The notes beneath the pieces were generated by a model. That model did not search any database. It had not been told where the DNA came from and saw nothing but the letters and a program-made list of their open reading frames with translations. The position numbers and the translations under genes are program-made. Source: Alteromonas sp. BMJM2 (GTDB lineage: Bacteria; Pseudomonadota; Gammaproteobacteria; Enterobacterales; Alteromonadaceae). From it: a stretch of DNA of 64,000 bases. Positions 8,853-19,118 of this stretch are shown here, piece by piece (positions within the stretch are counted from its first letter, which is position 1; every line of letters starts with the position of its first letter). Location: contig NZ_JAPVOT010000012.1 of the NCBI RefSeq assembly GCF_027257845.1, forward strand, positions 62,001 through 126,000. Direction: 5' to 3'.

Positions 8853-9797
8853 TTACAACACTTGTTTCACTCTAAGCTCTTTAGGCACGGCAAACTCAAC
8901 ATTCTCTTCTCTACCCAAGCGCTCAGAGGCAGACACGGCTCCCCATGCTTTAAGGCGGTCCACAACCCCTTGAACGAGCACTTCAGGAGCAGAGGCACCA
9001 GCGGTTACGCCAACGTGCTTAACATTTTCCAACCAAGACTGTTGAATGCAGTTTGCATCGGCAATGAGATACGCTTTCGCGCCAATTTTTTCAGCAAGCT
9101 CTCGCAAGCGATTTGAATTAGAGCTATTTTGCGCGCCTACGACTAACAACACGTCGCAGTCCGTTGCCAAATCGCGCACAGCATCTTGACGATTTTGCGT
9201 GGCGTAGCAGATGTCGTCTTTACGAGGACCATTAATAGCGGGAAACTTCGCGCGCAGTGCGTCGATCACATCAGCGGTGTCATCTACCGACAACGTAGTC
9301 TGACTGCAGTAATAGAGCCTTGAAGGGTCTTTGACCGTCAGTTTTTCAACATCACTTTCAGACTCAACAAGATAGATGCCGCCATCTTCATTGCTATATT
9401 GCCCCATGGTGCCTTCAACTTCCGGATGACCTGCATGCCCAATTAAAATGCATTCGGTTCCAGATTTACTCGCTCGAGTGACTTCCATATGGACCTTAGT
9501 CACTAATGGACAAGTGGCATCAAACACCTTTAAGCCTCTGGAGGTGGCGTTCTTACGTACTGCCTGTGACACGCCGTGGGCCGAAAAGATAACAATACTA
9601 TCGTCTGGCACCTCATGAAGCTCATCTACAAAGAGCGCACCGCGCTCACGGAGTCCATCAACCACAAATTTATTGTGCACGACTTCATGGCGAACATAGA
9701 TCGGCGGCTCAAACATCTCCAAAGCGCGCTCTACTATCGTGATTGCGCGGTCAACCCCCGCACAAAAGCCCCGTGGATTAGCTAAATGAATTTGCAT
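8853..9797 (-). CDS. ispH: 4-hydroxy-3-methylbut-2-enyl diphosphate reductase IspH (LytB)
   Basis: IspH carries out the last step of the MEP isoprenoid pathway, reducing HMBPP to IPP and DMAPP with a 4Fe-4S cluster. The 314-residue product has the usual family length. The three cluster cysteines sit at 12 (NPRGFCAG), 96 (DATCPLV) and 197 (DDICYAT), exactly the positions known for the E. coli enzyme. The gene starts 2 bases after fkpB, continuing the lspA-fkpB-ispH run common in gammaproteobacteria. IspG, the preceding enzyme of the pathway, is encoded at the other end of the window. Confidence 0.97.
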   Translation of the reverse strand: MQIHLANPRGFCAGVDRAITIVERALEMFEPPIYVRHEVVHNKFVVDGLRERGALFVDELHEVPDDSIVIFSAHGVSQAVRKNATSRGLKVFDATCPLVTKVHMEVTRASKSGTECILIGHAGHPEVEGTMGQYSNEDGGIYLVESESDVEKLTVKDPSRLYYCSQTTLSVDDTADVIDALRAKFPAINGPRKDDICYATQNRQDAVRDLATDCDVLLVVGAQNSSNSNRLRELAEKIGAKAYLIADANCIQQSWLENVKHVGVTAGASAPEVLVQGVVDRLKAWGAVSASERLGREENVEFAVPKELRVKQVL

Positions 9798-9799
9798 AC

Positions 9800-10267
9800 T
9801 TATTTCTCGCCTTGAGCGCTAGCTCCAGATTTAACATCAACAATCTCGACATCAAACACAACGGTCTGTCCCGCAAGCGGATGGTTAAAGTCAACCGTTA
9901 CAGAGTCTCCCGCGACACTTCTAATTATACCAGGAATTTCCGAGCCATCTGGCTGAGCAAAGGCCAAAATCATGCCTTCTTCAATACTCAAGTCTGCACC
10001 AAATCGACTTCTGTCCATATAGTGAACGTTATTTGGGTTCGGCTCACCAAATGCATCGTTCGCTTCTAACGTGAACGCTTTTTTATCGCCTTTTTCCAAA
10101 CCTAAAAGGCAGGCTTCAAAATTAGGCGTAAGGCTTCCATCACCCATTACCATTTTCGCTGGCTTATTATTAACGCGAGTACTGTCCGCTGCAGAGCCAT
10201 CTTCTAACTTCAAGTCGAAGTGAAGGATAACTTCGCTGTCATTACCTATTACTAATGAGTCTGTCAT
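9800..10267 (-). CDS. fkpB: FKBP-type peptidyl-prolyl isomerase FkpB (SlpA-like)
   Basis: The 155-residue product belongs to the SlyD/FkpB family of FKBP isomerases. It has the short FKBP core ([13 protein letters not shown] near the start, [27 protein letters not shown]) with the insert-in-flap loop. It lacks the His-rich metal-binding tail of SlyD, which supports FkpB. It has no signal peptide, so it is cytoplasmic. Its position between lspA and ispH is the standard location of fkpB in E. coli and relatives. Confidence 0.92.
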   Translation of the reverse strand: MTDSLVIGNDSEVILHFDLKLEDGSAADSTRVNNKPAKMVMGDGSLTPNFEACLLGLEKGDKKAFTLEANDAFGEPNPNNVHYMDRSRFGADLSIEEGMILAFAQPDGSEIPGIIRSVAGDSVTVDFNHPLAGQTVVFDVEIVDVKSGASAQGEK

Positions 10268-10278
10268 ATCAATTCCGA

Positions 10279-10833
10279 TTACTGCTGTGAAGTTTTGCTG
10301 CTATCAGCCTGTGGTTTGTCTGTATGCCTATCAACGTTTTTAAACATATCTACAATCAATAAACCTGCGCCAATAAAGATTGCACTATCGGCAATATTAA
10401 ACGCAGGCCAATGCCAATTGTTTACGTAGAAATCAAGGAAATCGATGACATAACCATGTACTAAACGGTCGTAGACATTACCAAGTGCCCCCCCCAGGAT
10501 AAACGCAAAAGCCACTGGCAAAAGCTTTTGTGACCGTGGCGACTGCTTAAGCCACCACAAGATTACCGCACTGATACCGATGGCAATAGCGGTAAAAAAC
10601 CAACGCTGCCATCCACCAGCATTGCTTAAAAAGCTAAATGCTGCGCCGTAGTTATGCACATAAGTCAGGTTAAAAAACGGAAGAATTTCTATCGATTGAT
10701 ACAAGTTCATCGAATCTAGCACTGCATACTTGCTCCATTGGTCCAGAGCAAATGCCACAAGGCTTATCCACAGAAACCGCAGGCCAGTTTGACTAAAGAG
10801 CCTATTATTACCTGACGCGTTGGAATTAGGCAT
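10279..10833 (-). CDS. lspA: lipoprotein signal peptidase LspA
   Basis: LspA is the inner membrane aspartyl protease that removes signal peptides from diacylglyceryl-modified prolipoproteins. The 184-residue form starting at the ATG at 10833 overlaps the end of ileS by 8 bases; a longer reading from 10914 would extend deep into ileS and is unlikely. Four hydrophobic segments are visible. The two catalytic aspartates lie in [14 protein letters not shown] and FNIADSAIF, with the conserved YNYGAAFS-like segment [10 protein letters not shown] before them. Its substrates in this window would include BamB, PilF and the lipoprotein at 47129-48235. Confidence 0.95.
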   Translation of the reverse strand: MPNSNASGNNRLFSQTGLRFLWISLVAFALDQWSKYAVLDSMNLYQSIEILPFFNLTYVHNYGAAFSFLSNAGGWQRWFFTAIAIGISAVILWWLKQSPRSQKLLPVAFAFILGGALGNVYDRLVHGYVIDFLDFYVNNWHWPAFNIADSAIFIGAGLLIVDMFKNVDRHTDKPQADSSKTSQQ

Positions 10834-13645
10834 AGTGACGAGCTTCCCCTTCACCATCAATGTTAGTAACGCAACGACCACACAGTTCTTCGTGACCTGC
10901 ATGTGTACCAACATCTTCTAAGTGATGCCAACAGCGCACGCATTTTTCGCCTTTCGCTTTATTAACGCTCAACCACAAACCATCAACATCGGTTTCTTGC
11001 GCGTCAGCAGGCTTACTGTCCACAAGGGTCAGTGACACACCTGAGGTGATCAGAACGAAACGAAGCTCATTGTCGAAGCTTGAAAGCGCATTGTATAAAG
11101 ACTCTGTGGCATAAAGACTGATGCTTGCCTCTAGCGAGCCTCCTAGCTGACCTTCTTTTCGGGCTTTTTCCATTGCTTGGTTAGCGGCGTCTTTCACGCT
11201 GATAACGCTATGCCAAAGGTCATCATTAAAGGTGTCACTTTGAGTGAAGTCGTTAAAGCCTTCGTACCACGTTTCAGTAAATACAAATTCATTGCGTTCG
11301 CCAGGCAGCGCTTCCCAAATCTCTTGGGCCGTAAAGCTGGTGATAGGCGCAATCCAACGAACTAACGCTTCAATGATATGGTACATGGCAGTTTGGCATG
11401 AGCGACGTGCGATGCCGTCTGATTTTGCCGTGTACTGACGATCTTTAATAACATCAAGGTAAAATGAGCCAAGCTCAATTGAGCAGAAGTGGATAATTTT
11501 TTGCGTTACCACAAGCAGATCATACTTTTCAAACGCTTCAAAAAGTTCGTCTTGCAACGCTTTAGCGCGTGCAACAATCCAACGATCTAATGCGACCATT
11601 TCTTCTTCGGGCACTGCATTTTCAGCACTAAAACCGTTAAGGTTTGCGAGTAAAAAGCGAGCTGTATTTCTTACTCGGCGGTAAGAGTCTGCCGCGCGTT
11701 TTAAAATTTCATCAGAAACCGCAATCTCACCACGGTAGTCTGTCGACGCTACCCATAAACGCAAAATGTCGGCACCTAGCTTGTTAGTCACTTCTTGTGG
11801 CGCAACCACATTACCCACAGATTTAGACATCTTTTTGCCGTGAGCATCAACGGTGAATCCGTGAGTTAATACTTCTTTATATGGCGCGTGACCGTGCATC
11901 GCAGTTGACGATATGAGTGACGACATGAACCAACCGCGATGCTGATCTGAACCTTCTAAATAAAGGTCAGCACTTGCAGGAAGATCTTCTCGACGGTCAA
12001 CCACAAAGTAATGGGTGACACCAGAGTCGAACCACACGTCTAACGTGTCAGTCACTTTATCGTAGCTATCCGCATCGCTGCCTAAAAGCTGAGCATCGTC
12101 AATGTCCCACCAGGCTTGAATACCTTTCTTCTCTACTTCTAGTGCGACTTTTTCCATAAGAGAGGAAGACTGAGGATGCACTTCACCAGTGAGTTTGTGA
12201 ACGTATAGAGGAATAGGCACACCCCATGTACGCTGTCGAGAAATGCACCAGTCAGGGCGCCCCTCCACCATTTTTTCAATGCGGTTTTGGCCCCATTCAG
12301 GGATCCATTTGGTTTGCTTGATTTGCTCTAACGACTCCCCGCGCAACCCTTTATTATCCATACTGATAAACCACTGCGGGGTTGCACGGAAAATAATGGG
12401 CGTTTTATGACGCCAGCAATGTGGATAGCTGTGCTCGTATTTCACGTTCAAAACAAGGTTGCCCTTTTCCTGAACGGTTTCGATAATGGGTTGGTTCGCT
12501 TTAAACACGAACTGGCCTGCAAACAACGGTGTGTTTTCAAGATAAACACCGTTATTCCCTACTGGGTTATACACCTCAATATCGTACTGCTTACCCACAT
12601 TGAAATCGTCAACACCATGAGCAGGCGCAGTATGAACACACCCTGTACCTGACTCAGTGGTCACATGGTCGCCAAGAATAAGCGGTATTTGGATATCTAA
12701 AAACGGATGATTAACCTCCAGTCTATCTAACGCAACACCGGTACATGTTGCTACTTCGCGGAATTCGTCCACACCGTAGCGAGTCATGCAGCTTTCAAGC
12801 AAGTCTTGAGCTACCACATACCAATCGTTTGAAGGCTGAACTTCAACAATGGTATAGGTTAATTCTGGGTGTAAGCTTATCGCGCGGTTTGCAGGCAATG
12901 TCCACGGTGTGGTGGTCCAGATAACGACCCCAGTATTATGAGCAAGCAGGTCTCTTTCTTCTACGCCAAATGCCGACGCAATGGCTGCTGAATCTGCAAC
13001 AGGGAATTTCACATCAATGGCTGGCGACACTTTATCTTGGTATTCAACTTCAGCTTCAGCTAAGGCCGAGCCGCAGTCTGTGCACCAGTGAACAGGTTTA
13101 AACCCTTTTTCAAGGTGTCCTGAGTCTACAATTTTACCTAACGCTCGGATAATGTCGGCTTCAGAAGAAAAATCCATTGTTTTATAGGGATTATTCCATT
13201 CACCAAATATGCCTAAACGCTTGAAGTCAGCCATTTGACCGTCTATTTGTTTTTGCGCATAGTCGCGACATTTTTGACGGAACTCGGCAGCCGAGACCTT
13301 CTTACCTGGCTTGCCTACTTTCTTCTCAACCATAAGCTCAATAGGTAAACCATGACAATCCCACCCCGGAACGTAGGGAGAGTCAAAGTCAGACAGGTTT
13401 TTTGACTTAACAATAATGTCTTTGAGAATTTTGTTAACCGCGTGTCCAATATGAATGTTGCCGTTCGCATAAGGGGGGCCGTCGTGAAGAATAAAAGGCT
13501 TTTTACCTTTTTTAGCTTCGCGGATCTTGGTATATACCCCTTTTTCCTGCCAGTCTTTAAGCATCTTTGGCTCGCGCTGAGCAAGGTTACCGCGCATCGG
13601 GAACGCAGTTTCTGGAAGGTTCAATGTGGCTTTGTAATCACTCAT
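10826..13645 (-). CDS. ileS: isoleucyl-tRNA synthetase
   Basis: IleS charges tRNA-Ile and edits misactivated valine. The 939-residue product has the class I signature HIGH at residues 65-68 (within NGNIHIGHA), the KMSKS loop near 603, and the editing CP1 domain between them. A C-terminal zinc finger (CVRC ... CGRC) lies at about 905-930, marking it as the bacterial type. It lies between ribF and lspA, as in E. coli. The 128 bases separating it from ribF contain a direct repeat of TTGCATTTA-like sequence (13719-13737) but no strong promoter by eye. Confidence 0.98.
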   Translation of the reverse strand: MSDYKATLNLPETAFPMRGNLAQREPKMLKDWQEKGVYTKIREAKKGKKPFILHDGPPYANGNIHIGHAVNKILKDIIVKSKNLSDFDSPYVPGWDCHGLPIELMVEKKVGKPGKKVSAAEFRQKCRDYAQKQIDGQMADFKRLGIFGEWNNPYKTMDFSSEADIIRALGKIVDSGHLEKGFKPVHWCTDCGSALAEAEVEYQDKVSPAIDVKFPVADSAAIASAFGVEERDLLAHNTGVVIWTTTPWTLPANRAISLHPELTYTIVEVQPSNDWYVVAQDLLESCMTRYGVDEFREVATCTGVALDRLEVNHPFLDIQIPLILGDHVTTESGTGCVHTAPAHGVDDFNVGKQYDIEVYNPVGNNGVYLENTPLFAGQFVFKANQPIIETVQEKGNLVLNVKYEHSYPHCWRHKTPIIFRATPQWFISMDNKGLRGESLEQIKQTKWIPEWGQNRIEKMVEGRPDWCISRQRTWGVPIPLYVHKLTGEVHPQSSSLMEKVALEVEKKGIQAWWDIDDAQLLGSDADSYDKVTDTLDVWFDSGVTHYFVVDRREDLPASADLYLEGSDQHRGWFMSSLISSTAMHGHAPYKEVLTHGFTVDAHGKKMSKSVGNVVAPQEVTNKLGADILRLWVASTDYRGEIAVSDEILKRAADSYRRVRNTARFLLANLNGFSAENAVPEEEMVALDRWIVARAKALQDELFEAFEKYDLLVVTQKIIHFCSIELGSFYLDVIKDRQYTAKSDGIARRSCQTAMYHIIEALVRWIAPITSFTAQEIWEALPGERNEFVFTETWYEGFNDFTQSDTFNDDLWHSVISVKDAANQAMEKARKEGQLGGSLEASISLYATESLYNALSSFDNELRFVLITSGVSLTLVDSKPADAQETDVDGLWLSVNKAKGEKCVRCWHHLEDVGTHAGHEELCGRCVTNIDGEGEARHYA

Positions 13646-13773
13646 AAAATTGTTTTATCCGGTTACCTTAAGTTTCATCCAATGTCGTTATGACACTGCG
13701 AAGGCGTTATATGATGCCGTTGCATTTAGTTGCATTTACATTTAAATGCGCGCTGCGACTTTATCACGATTTA

Positions 13774-14694
13774 CTATGCTAACAACAGGCGCGCTTTGGC
13801 GGCATCAGCCTGTATTTGGTGTTTTAGTGCTTCAAAGGAAGCAAACTTAATTTCATCTCGTATTTTTGCCACCGGCAGTACAGTAATGGGCTTACCGTAT
13901 AAGTCTGCCGACAAATCGAAAATATGTACTTCCAATTGATTTCTAACCCCATTTAATGTGGGTCTAGTACCAACATTTGCAACCCCATTGTAATGCTGCC
14001 CGTCTATGTCCACCCGCACCGCGAATACACCGTGAATGGGTGTTTTAAAACGCTTAAGCATGACATTAGCCGTGGGGAAACCTATGGTACGGCCTTTCTT
14101 TTCGCCGTGAACAACCCGCCCGTGAATAGCAAATGGACGACCTAACATTTCTGACGCAAGGCCAAAGTCGCTTTGCGCCAGCGCCTCTCTTACGGCAGTG
14201 GAGCTTATGCGGTGAGCATGCATGGTAAAACTTTGTGTACTGACCACGTCAAAACCGTAACGGCGCCCCGCGGCCTCTAGCATGGTGAAGTCGCCTTTAC
14301 GGCCAAAGCCAAAGCGAAAGTCATCACCTACAACAAGAAATTTAACGCCAAGCTTATCAACCAACAAATCGTGGACAAAAGTATCAGCGCTTTGTTTTGC
14401 AAATTGAGCGTTAAAGCGCACGGCAAGAAGCCTGTCTACGCCTTGCTGGCTCAATAGTTCATACTTTTCACGAAGTGGACTGATACGCGCAGGTGCTTTG
14501 TCGGGTGTGAATACTTCTTCAGGTTGCGGTTCAAAAACCATAACAGTGGCAGGCAACGACAGCGAGCTCGCTTTTTCCATCACATTAGCGAGTACCGCCT
14601 GATGACCTCTATGGACGCCATCAAACTTGCCAATGGTGAGAATACACCCCTTATGGTGAGGTTTTACATTATCTAGCCCGCGGATAAATTCCAC
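13774..14694 (-). CDS. ribF: bifunctional riboflavin kinase / FAD synthetase RibF
   Basis: RibF converts riboflavin to FMN and then FAD. The 306-residue product has an N-terminal nucleotidyltransferase domain with GKFDGVHRGHQ near residues 22-32. Its C-terminal flavokinase domain begins GRPFAIHGRVVHG and includes GRTIGFPTANV. The start appears to be a GTG at 14694. A strong promoter lies 44 bases upstream, so ribF is probably the first gene of the ribF-ileS-lspA-fkpB-ispH transcript. Confidence 0.96.
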   Translation of the reverse strand: MEFIRGLDNVKPHHKGCILTIGKFDGVHRGHQAVLANVMEKASSLSLPATVMVFEPQPEEVFTPDKAPARISPLREKYELLSQQGVDRLLAVRFNAQFAKQSADTFVHDLLVDKLGVKFLVVGDDFRFGFGRKGDFTMLEAAGRRYGFDVVSTQSFTMHAHRISSTAVREALAQSDFGLASEMLGRPFAIHGRVVHGEKKGRTIGFPTANVMLKRFKTPIHGVFAVRVDIDGQHYNGVANVGTRPTLNGVRNQLEVHIFDLSADLYGKPITVLPVAKIRDEIKFASFEALKHQIQADAAKARLLLA

Positions 14695-14737
14695 TGTTAA
14701 CCACTACCTTTTAACGACTTAAAATTCAAAGCCCGCG

Positions 14738-14766
14738 ATTATAGCTGACGCCGTCCGAATTACCAA
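14738..14766 (-). promoter_or_regulatory. sigma-70-type promoter for ribF
   Basis: On the minus strand TTGGTA (14766-14761) is separated by 17 bases from a perfect TATAAT (14743-14738), followed by a GC-rich CGCGGGC. The position upstream of ribF fits. The GC-rich stretch after the -10 resembles promoters under stringent control. Confidence 0.7.
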
Positions 14767-14858
14767 GCGCCGTGCCAAGGAGACAAGCGCCGCAGTGAAT
14801 CAGCAAAGTGCCACGCTAACGGATCCAGCTGCCGGCCTCCCGTCAAGGTACAGGGAGC

Positions 14859-16418
14859 TTATTCACCACCACTTCGAAAATGCCGCGGCCTCATTCCCAA
14901 AAGCACCATAGTAGTGAGGAAGCCACCAACGGATAACAAAATAGTAAGCCCCACTTCTACCATTTGCTGTGAAAGTGTAAGGTCAAAAAAGGCGAGCCCA
15001 CGGTCGCGATAGTATATTAGCGCCCCCATCACCGCACTTGCTACCACAACACGAGCAATAAATAGCAGTGACGTTCTACTTAACTCGAACACACCTTGCT
15101 TTCGCAATGTAATGTATAATAGCCCAGCATTAAGCGTGGCTGACATACTTGTTGCAATAGCTAATCCAACATACCCGAATGGAATGGCAAAAATGAGGTT
15201 AAACACCATATTGGCAATCATGCACCATATACCAAACCTAACGGGCGTTTTTGTATCTTGGCGGGAATAAAACCCCGGAGCCAGCACCTTCACCAACATA
15301 AAGCTTATTAAACCAAAAGAGTAAGCGGTTAGTGAATAAGAGGCCATAATAGCGGTTTCGGCAGTAAATGCTCCCCGTTGAAAAATGACGGTGAGTATAG
15401 GGCGTGCCATCGTGCCCAGGCCTACCGCCGCGGGTATGCCTAACAAACACACCATTCGAAACGCCCAATCAATATTCGCGGCGAATGCTTTTGGGTTATT
15501 GGTGACGTGATTTCGAGATAGCGTGGGCAGAATAACAGTGGCAATAGCGATTCCGAATAAACCCAGTGGGAACTCGAGCAACCTGTCGGAATAATATAAC
15601 CAGCTAATGGAACCGGTCACTAAAAAGCTGGCGATAAACGTATCGAACAATAAATTGATTTGGCCAACCGACACGCCGAACAAGGCGGGAATCATCAAGG
15701 TGCGCACTTTAACCACATATGCATCGTGCCAGCCCCATTTAGGTTTTACCAAAAGTCCGGCTCTGAATAAAAACGGCAGCTGAAAAAGAAATTGTACTAT
15801 GCCACCAATAAATACCCCCCATGCTAGCGCGAAAGCTGGCTGGGACATACTAGGCGACAGGTATATTGCACAACCGATGATACATACATTGAGCAGTACG
15901 GGGGTAAACGCAGCAACGGCAAACTTATTTAATGTATTAAGGATGGCGCCAGAAAGTCCGGTCAATGATATAAAGGCCAGGTACGGAAACGTTATCTTGA
16001 GCATAGTTGAAGCAAGTTCAAACTTATCCCCTGCTTCATCGCCTTGCAGCCAAGCAACGAACCAACCGGTTCCAAACAACGCTGCAAGTACTGGCGATGC
16101 AATAATACCCACAATAGACACAATAAAAACAATGCCCCCTAGGGTTCCGCTCACTTTGGCGACAAATTCTCGTAGCTCTTTCCTATCATCATTGTTGTGT
16201 ACTTCTGTGAGCACGGGGATAAACGCTTGGGCAAATGCGCCCTCGGCGAAAAGCCGACGTAGAAAATTAGGAATTTTATTAGCAAAGAAAAAAACGTCTG
16301 CAGCCGCTCCATCTCCCATAAGCTTTGCAACGACTACATCCCGTACAAGACCTAAAACCCGTGAAACTAGGGTCATAACACTGACTATTAAGCCTGATTT
16401 GATTAACTTACGTGACAC
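14859..16418 (-). CDS. murJ: lipid II flippase MurJ (MviN)
   Basis: MurJ flips lipid II across the inner membrane for peptidoglycan synthesis. The product is almost wholly hydrophobic with about 14 membrane spans. It shows the family N-terminus KSGLIVSVMTLVSRVLGLVRD and the segment NFLRRLFAEGAFAQAFIPVL. I choose the GTG at 16418 (519 residues, VSRKLIKSG), which matches the usual MurJ start. The frame stays open to a TTG at 16502, which would add a 28-residue hydrophobic tail. The adjacency to rpsT (divergent) and ribF is conserved in gammaproteobacteria. Confidence 0.94.
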   Translation of the reverse strand: MSRKLIKSGLIVSVMTLVSRVLGLVRDVVVAKLMGDGAAADVFFFANKIPNFLRRLFAEGAFAQAFIPVLTEVHNNDDRKELREFVAKVSGTLGGIVFIVSIVGIIASPVLAALFGTGWFVAWLQGDEAGDKFELASTMLKITFPYLAFISLTGLSGAILNTLNKFAVAAFTPVLLNVCIIGCAIYLSPSMSQPAFALAWGVFIGGIVQFLFQLPFLFRAGLLVKPKWGWHDAYVVKVRTLMIPALFGVSVGQINLLFDTFIASFLVTGSISWLYYSDRLLEFPLGLFGIAIATVILPTLSRNHVTNNPKAFAANIDWAFRMVCLLGIPAAVGLGTMARPILTVIFQRGAFTAETAIMASYSLTAYSFGLISFMLVKVLAPGFYSRQDTKTPVRFGIWCMIANMVFNLIFAIPFGYVGLAIATSMSATLNAGLLYITLRKQGVFELSRTSLLFIARVVVASAVMGALIYYRDRGLAFFDLTLSQQMVEVGLTILLSVGGFLTTMVLLGMRPRHFRSGGE

Positions 16419-16510
16419 GTTGGCGTTCCGATAGAGTAGAGGAAGGAGAGATAAGACGGTGATGATAACTAAAGGCGCTATCAGGTGAAACGATTTATTC
16501 AAAATAGTTG

Positions 16511-16539
16511 TGCATTTCTAGGTATTTTATTGCTATAAT
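16511..16539 (+). promoter_or_regulatory. probable rpsT promoter P1
   Basis: A perfect TATAAT at 16534-16539 is followed by the GC-rich CCGCGCCCG, typical of ribosomal and stringently controlled promoters. The best -35 at 17-base spacing is a poor TGCATT (16511-16516); TTGTGC three bases earlier would need a 20-base spacer. Confidence 0.55.
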
Positions 16540-16683
16540 CCGCGCCCGTTATGGGATGCAATGTTTATGCATAGCTTTCGCGACGAATGCGCAACGTGTT
16601 GAGCACATCTACTGTTTTTAACAGAGGCAGTGTTCAATAGATTGTGCTTTCAAAATAGCCATCGATTTACATAGTTAAATCGT

Positions 16684-16712
16684 TTGACAATTTAGCGATT
16701 GGTAGGCACAAT
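16684..16712 (+). promoter_or_regulatory. possible second rpsT promoter P2
   Basis: A consensus TTGACA at 16684-16689 is followed after 17 bases by CACAAT at 16707-16712. A small hairpin (CGATTTA/TAAATCG, 16664-16683) lies just upstream. Two tandem promoters are known for rpsT in E. coli, which makes this reading plausible. Confidence 0.45.
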
Positions 16713-16755
16713 CCGCAACCTCGTTTTTGACATGAATTTATTTGGGAGTTACACC

Positions 16756-17019
16756 TTGGCTAACATTAAGTCTGCTAAGAAACGTGCAATCCAAGCCGAA
16801 AAGCGTCGTCAGCACAACGCTAGCCGTCGTTCAATGACTCGTACAAGCATCAAAAAAGTAGTTGCTGCTATCGCTAATGGCGATAAAGAAGGTGCACAAG
16901 CTGCATTATCTGCTGCTACTCCAGTACTTGACAGAATGGCTACTAAAGGCTTGATTCACAAAAATAAAGCTGCTCGTCACAAGAGTCGCCTAGCTGCACA
17001 AATCAAAGCACTAGGTTAA
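16756..17019 (+). CDS. rpsT: ribosomal protein S20 (TTG start)
   Basis: S20 is a primary 16S rRNA-binding protein of the 30S subunit. The 87-residue product ([20 protein letters not shown]..., ending IKALG) matches E. coli S20 in length and style. It starts at a TTG codon at 16756, 9 bases after a GGGAG ribosome site. E. coli rpsT also uses UUG, and the weak start takes part in autoregulation there, so the same control may operate here. An in-frame upstream reading from 16699 would add 19 residues not found in S20. A strong terminator follows. Confidence 0.97.
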   Translation: MANIKSAKKRAIQAEKRRQHNASRRSMTRTSIKKVVAAIANGDKEGAQAALSAATPVLDRMATKGLIHKNKAARHKSRLAAQIKALG

Positions 17020-17037
17020 TCTTTACGACTAGCAATT

Positions 17038-17064
17038 AAAAAGCGCCCTAGGGCGCTTTTTTTA
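17038..17064 (+). terminator. rpsT terminator
   Basis: AAGCGCCC and GGGCGCTT form a GC-rich stem around a TA loop (17041-17058), followed by a run of T. It lies about 20 bases after the rpsT stop. Confidence 0.9.
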
Positions 17065-17161
17065 TGTCTGCATTTCTGTATACATGCTTTTTATATCCAA
17101 ATGCTCCTTAAACCCAAATGCTTTGTAAAATCAAGTGCATTGATAAACTAAGTGCATTGAT

Positions 17162-17193
17162 AAAAAAATGCATTCTCTTTATAAAGAATGCAC
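17162..17193 (-). terminator. terminator of the SDR operon
   Basis: TGCATTCT (17169-17176) and AGAATGCA (17185-17192) form a stem. The A7 run at 17162-17168 gives a U tract when read on the minus strand, ending the transcript of the 17209-19940 genes. Just beyond it, AAGTGCATTGATAAA is repeated twice (17133-17163). Confidence 0.75.
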
Positions 17194-17208
17194 TCGCTCC
17201 CTATCCCA

Positions 17209-17961
17209 CTAACTCATTTTTCTTATTGTACTTGCTGGTGCAATGCGCATTACCCAGTGCAATAGTGCCCAAGGCCAGCTAGGTACGAAAGCACTTGCCT
17301 TTTCTTTTTCTATTGCCTTGACCATTGCCCGACAACCCACATCGGTATCAACGATAAAAGGGACTTTCTCTACTTTTTCATTGATTTCACTGCGAATAAA
17401 GCCTGGATGAATACAGGTGACTTTAATCGGCGTGTTCATCACATCCATGCGTATTCCTTCAGACAGTGATGTAAGGCCGGCTTTAGTGGCTGCATACACG
17501 GTCATGGCACGCCTAAAGCCTCTCACCGCACTGATGGAAGATATAGTCACTAGGTGGCCACTGTTCTGCGCTCTGAATATTGTCATCGCCGCTTCGCATT
17601 GTGCTAACGCAGACACAAAGTTGGTGGTAGCAGTTTGTTTATTCGCATGAAAATAACCCGTTCCTACAGATGCTCCCTTCCCCATTCCAGCATTAACAAT
17701 AACTCTGTCAAGGCGTCCTAAATCTTGTTTAAACGCATCAAAAACCTCAAACACAGCGTCGTGATCATTAACGTCTAAAGAACGAATAAACACATTGATA
17801 TCTGGGTTAAGTTCGAGTAACTCAGCTTTTAGCGTTTCAAGGTTTTCATAGCGCCTAGCACACAGTGCTAAGTTGCGACCTTGTTTAGCAAACTCAATGG
17901 CCATCCCTTTTCCAAGCCCAGAGCTTGCCCCAGTGATCAGAATATTTTCTCTTATAGTCAT
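17209..17961 (-). CDS. short-chain dehydrogenase/reductase (250 aa)
   Basis: This is a classical SDR with the nucleotide-binding TGASSGLG at residues 10-17, the structural NAG motif at 90-92, and the catalytic pair Tyr156/Lys160 in YAATK with Ser near 142-144. The substrate cannot be read from the sequence. Its start codon overlaps the stop of the upstream phosphotransferase gene by one base (TAATG), so the two are translationally coupled. A hydrophobic C-terminal segment (WPWALLHWVMRI) suggests membrane association. Possible roles are oxidation or reduction of a lipid or acyl substrate; this is inference. Confidence 0.88.
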   Translation of the reverse strand: MTIRENILITGASSGLGKGMAIEFAKQGRNLALCARRYENLETLKAELLELNPDINVFIRSLDVNDHDAVFEVFDAFKQDLGRLDRVIVNAGMGKGASVGTGYFHANKQTATTNFVSALAQCEAAMTIFRAQNSGHLVTISSISAVRGFRRAMTVYAATKAGLTSLSEGIRMDVMNTPIKVTCIHPGFIRSEINEKVEKVPFIVDTDVGCRAMVKAIEKEKASAFVPSWPWALLHWVMRIAPASTIRKMS

Positions 17962-19058
17962 TATTTTTTTCCTGATGCTTTTATGGCCTTATTGCAGCGC
18001 CACAGTAAGTAATGAATAAATACCCAAAAACGCTTAAACGCCGGGTTATTAGTTTGTCCGTGATGATAACGATAATAAATTTGCTGAGCGATCCCCGCTA
18101 AACGGAAAAGCCCATACACTTCGTAAAACGTGAAGTCTTCTACGTCAATATCCATCTTCTCGCAGTAGTAGGCGACAACTTGCTTGCGGGTAAACATACC
18201 CTCTAAATGTGTGGGCTGACGACGAGTAGATTGGGCTAAAAAGTCATCATCGGCATCAACCCAATAAGCTAGTGAATTTCCCAAATCCATAAGCGGATCT
18301 CCAAGGGTTGCTAGTTCCCAATCAAGCACCCCAATGATGTCAGTGTAGTTATTTGGGTTAAGTACAACATTGTCGAAGCGGAAGTCGTTGTGGGTAATAC
18401 ATATACGTTCCTTGTCAGGCATGTGTCTTTCAAGCCAATGCATTACCTTTTTACCTGAGGGTACATTCCACGTTTTCGCTTTGCTGTAGCGCGCACTCCA
18501 GCCGCTAATTTGTCGCTCAATATAGCCCTTTCCTTTGCCTATGTGAGATAAACCGGCTTTCTCATGGTCTACCTTATGCAGCTCAATTAAGCTATCGAGC
18601 ACATTGGTGCACAGCTGAGCCGTTTGTGCTTTTGTTGTGTTCAAATCTCGAGGTAGATTTTTGCGCGGTATAATGCCAGTGAACTTTTCCATCAGGTAAA
18701 AATCGGCACCAATAATCGATTCATCTTCACAATAGGCGTACATGGTTGGCACATAGCGATAAACCGGTTTTAGCGCTCGCTGAAGTTTATACTCTCGCTC
18801 CATATCGTGAGCACCTTTTGCTTTTGTGCCCGCCGGGCCTCTTCGCAAAATCATCGATGTATTGGGGTAATCTAAGCAGTAAGTCCAGTTAGATGCTCCA
18901 CCTGCATACTGAGTTACTGCAGGCTTAGTTTCACAGCCATTACAACGGGCTTTCATGGTGTCATCGAGATTATCTTTAAGCCAATTATTTACCGCTTCTG
19001 CGCTAAGCTCTTCACCACTTCGCACTTTCTGTGCTTTATCTACAACGCCTTGGTTCAT
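17961..19058 (-). CDS. phosphotransferase (APH / ACAD10-11-like kinase fold) family protein
   Basis: The 365-residue product has the kinase fold of aminoglycoside/choline phosphotransferases. The catalytic loop ITHNDFRFDNVV gives HxDxxxxN, and the metal-binding segment DWELATLGDPLMDLG follows. This subgroup resembles the kinase domain fused to acyl-CoA dehydrogenases (ACAD10/11) and often sits with SDRs and acyl-CoA enzymes; a resistance role is unlikely. Two SDR genes flank it in the same direction, suggesting a short catabolic operon for a hydroxylated acyl compound. The substrate is unknown. Confidence 0.85.
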   Translation of the reverse strand: MNQGVVDKAQKVRSGEELSAEAVNNWLKDNLDDTMKARCNGCETKPAVTQYAGGASNWTYCLDYPNTSMILRRGPAGTKAKGAHDMEREYKLQRALKPVYRYVPTMYAYCEDESIIGADFYLMEKFTGIIPRKNLPRDLNTTKAQTAQLCTNVLDSLIELHKVDHEKAGLSHIGKGKGYIERQISGWSARYSKAKTWNVPSGKKVMHWLERHMPDKERICITHNDFRFDNVVLNPNNYTDIIGVLDWELATLGDPLMDLGNSLAYWVDADDDFLAQSTRRQPTHLEGMFTRKQVVAYYCEKMDIDVEDFTFYEVYGLFRLAGIAQQIYYRYHHGQTNNPAFKRFWVFIHYLLWRCNKAIKASGKK

Positions 19059-19118
19059 TCTTTCTCCGCTTTACACAGGTTAATGCTTTGCCTTTCTCGA
19101 GTTTTAGGATAAAGGACG

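Noticed and set aside
16419..16502. TTG-started N-terminal extension of murJ
   Set aside because: MurJ proteins normally begin at the SRKLIKSG-like segment; the extension is kept as an alternative in the murJ entry but not called.
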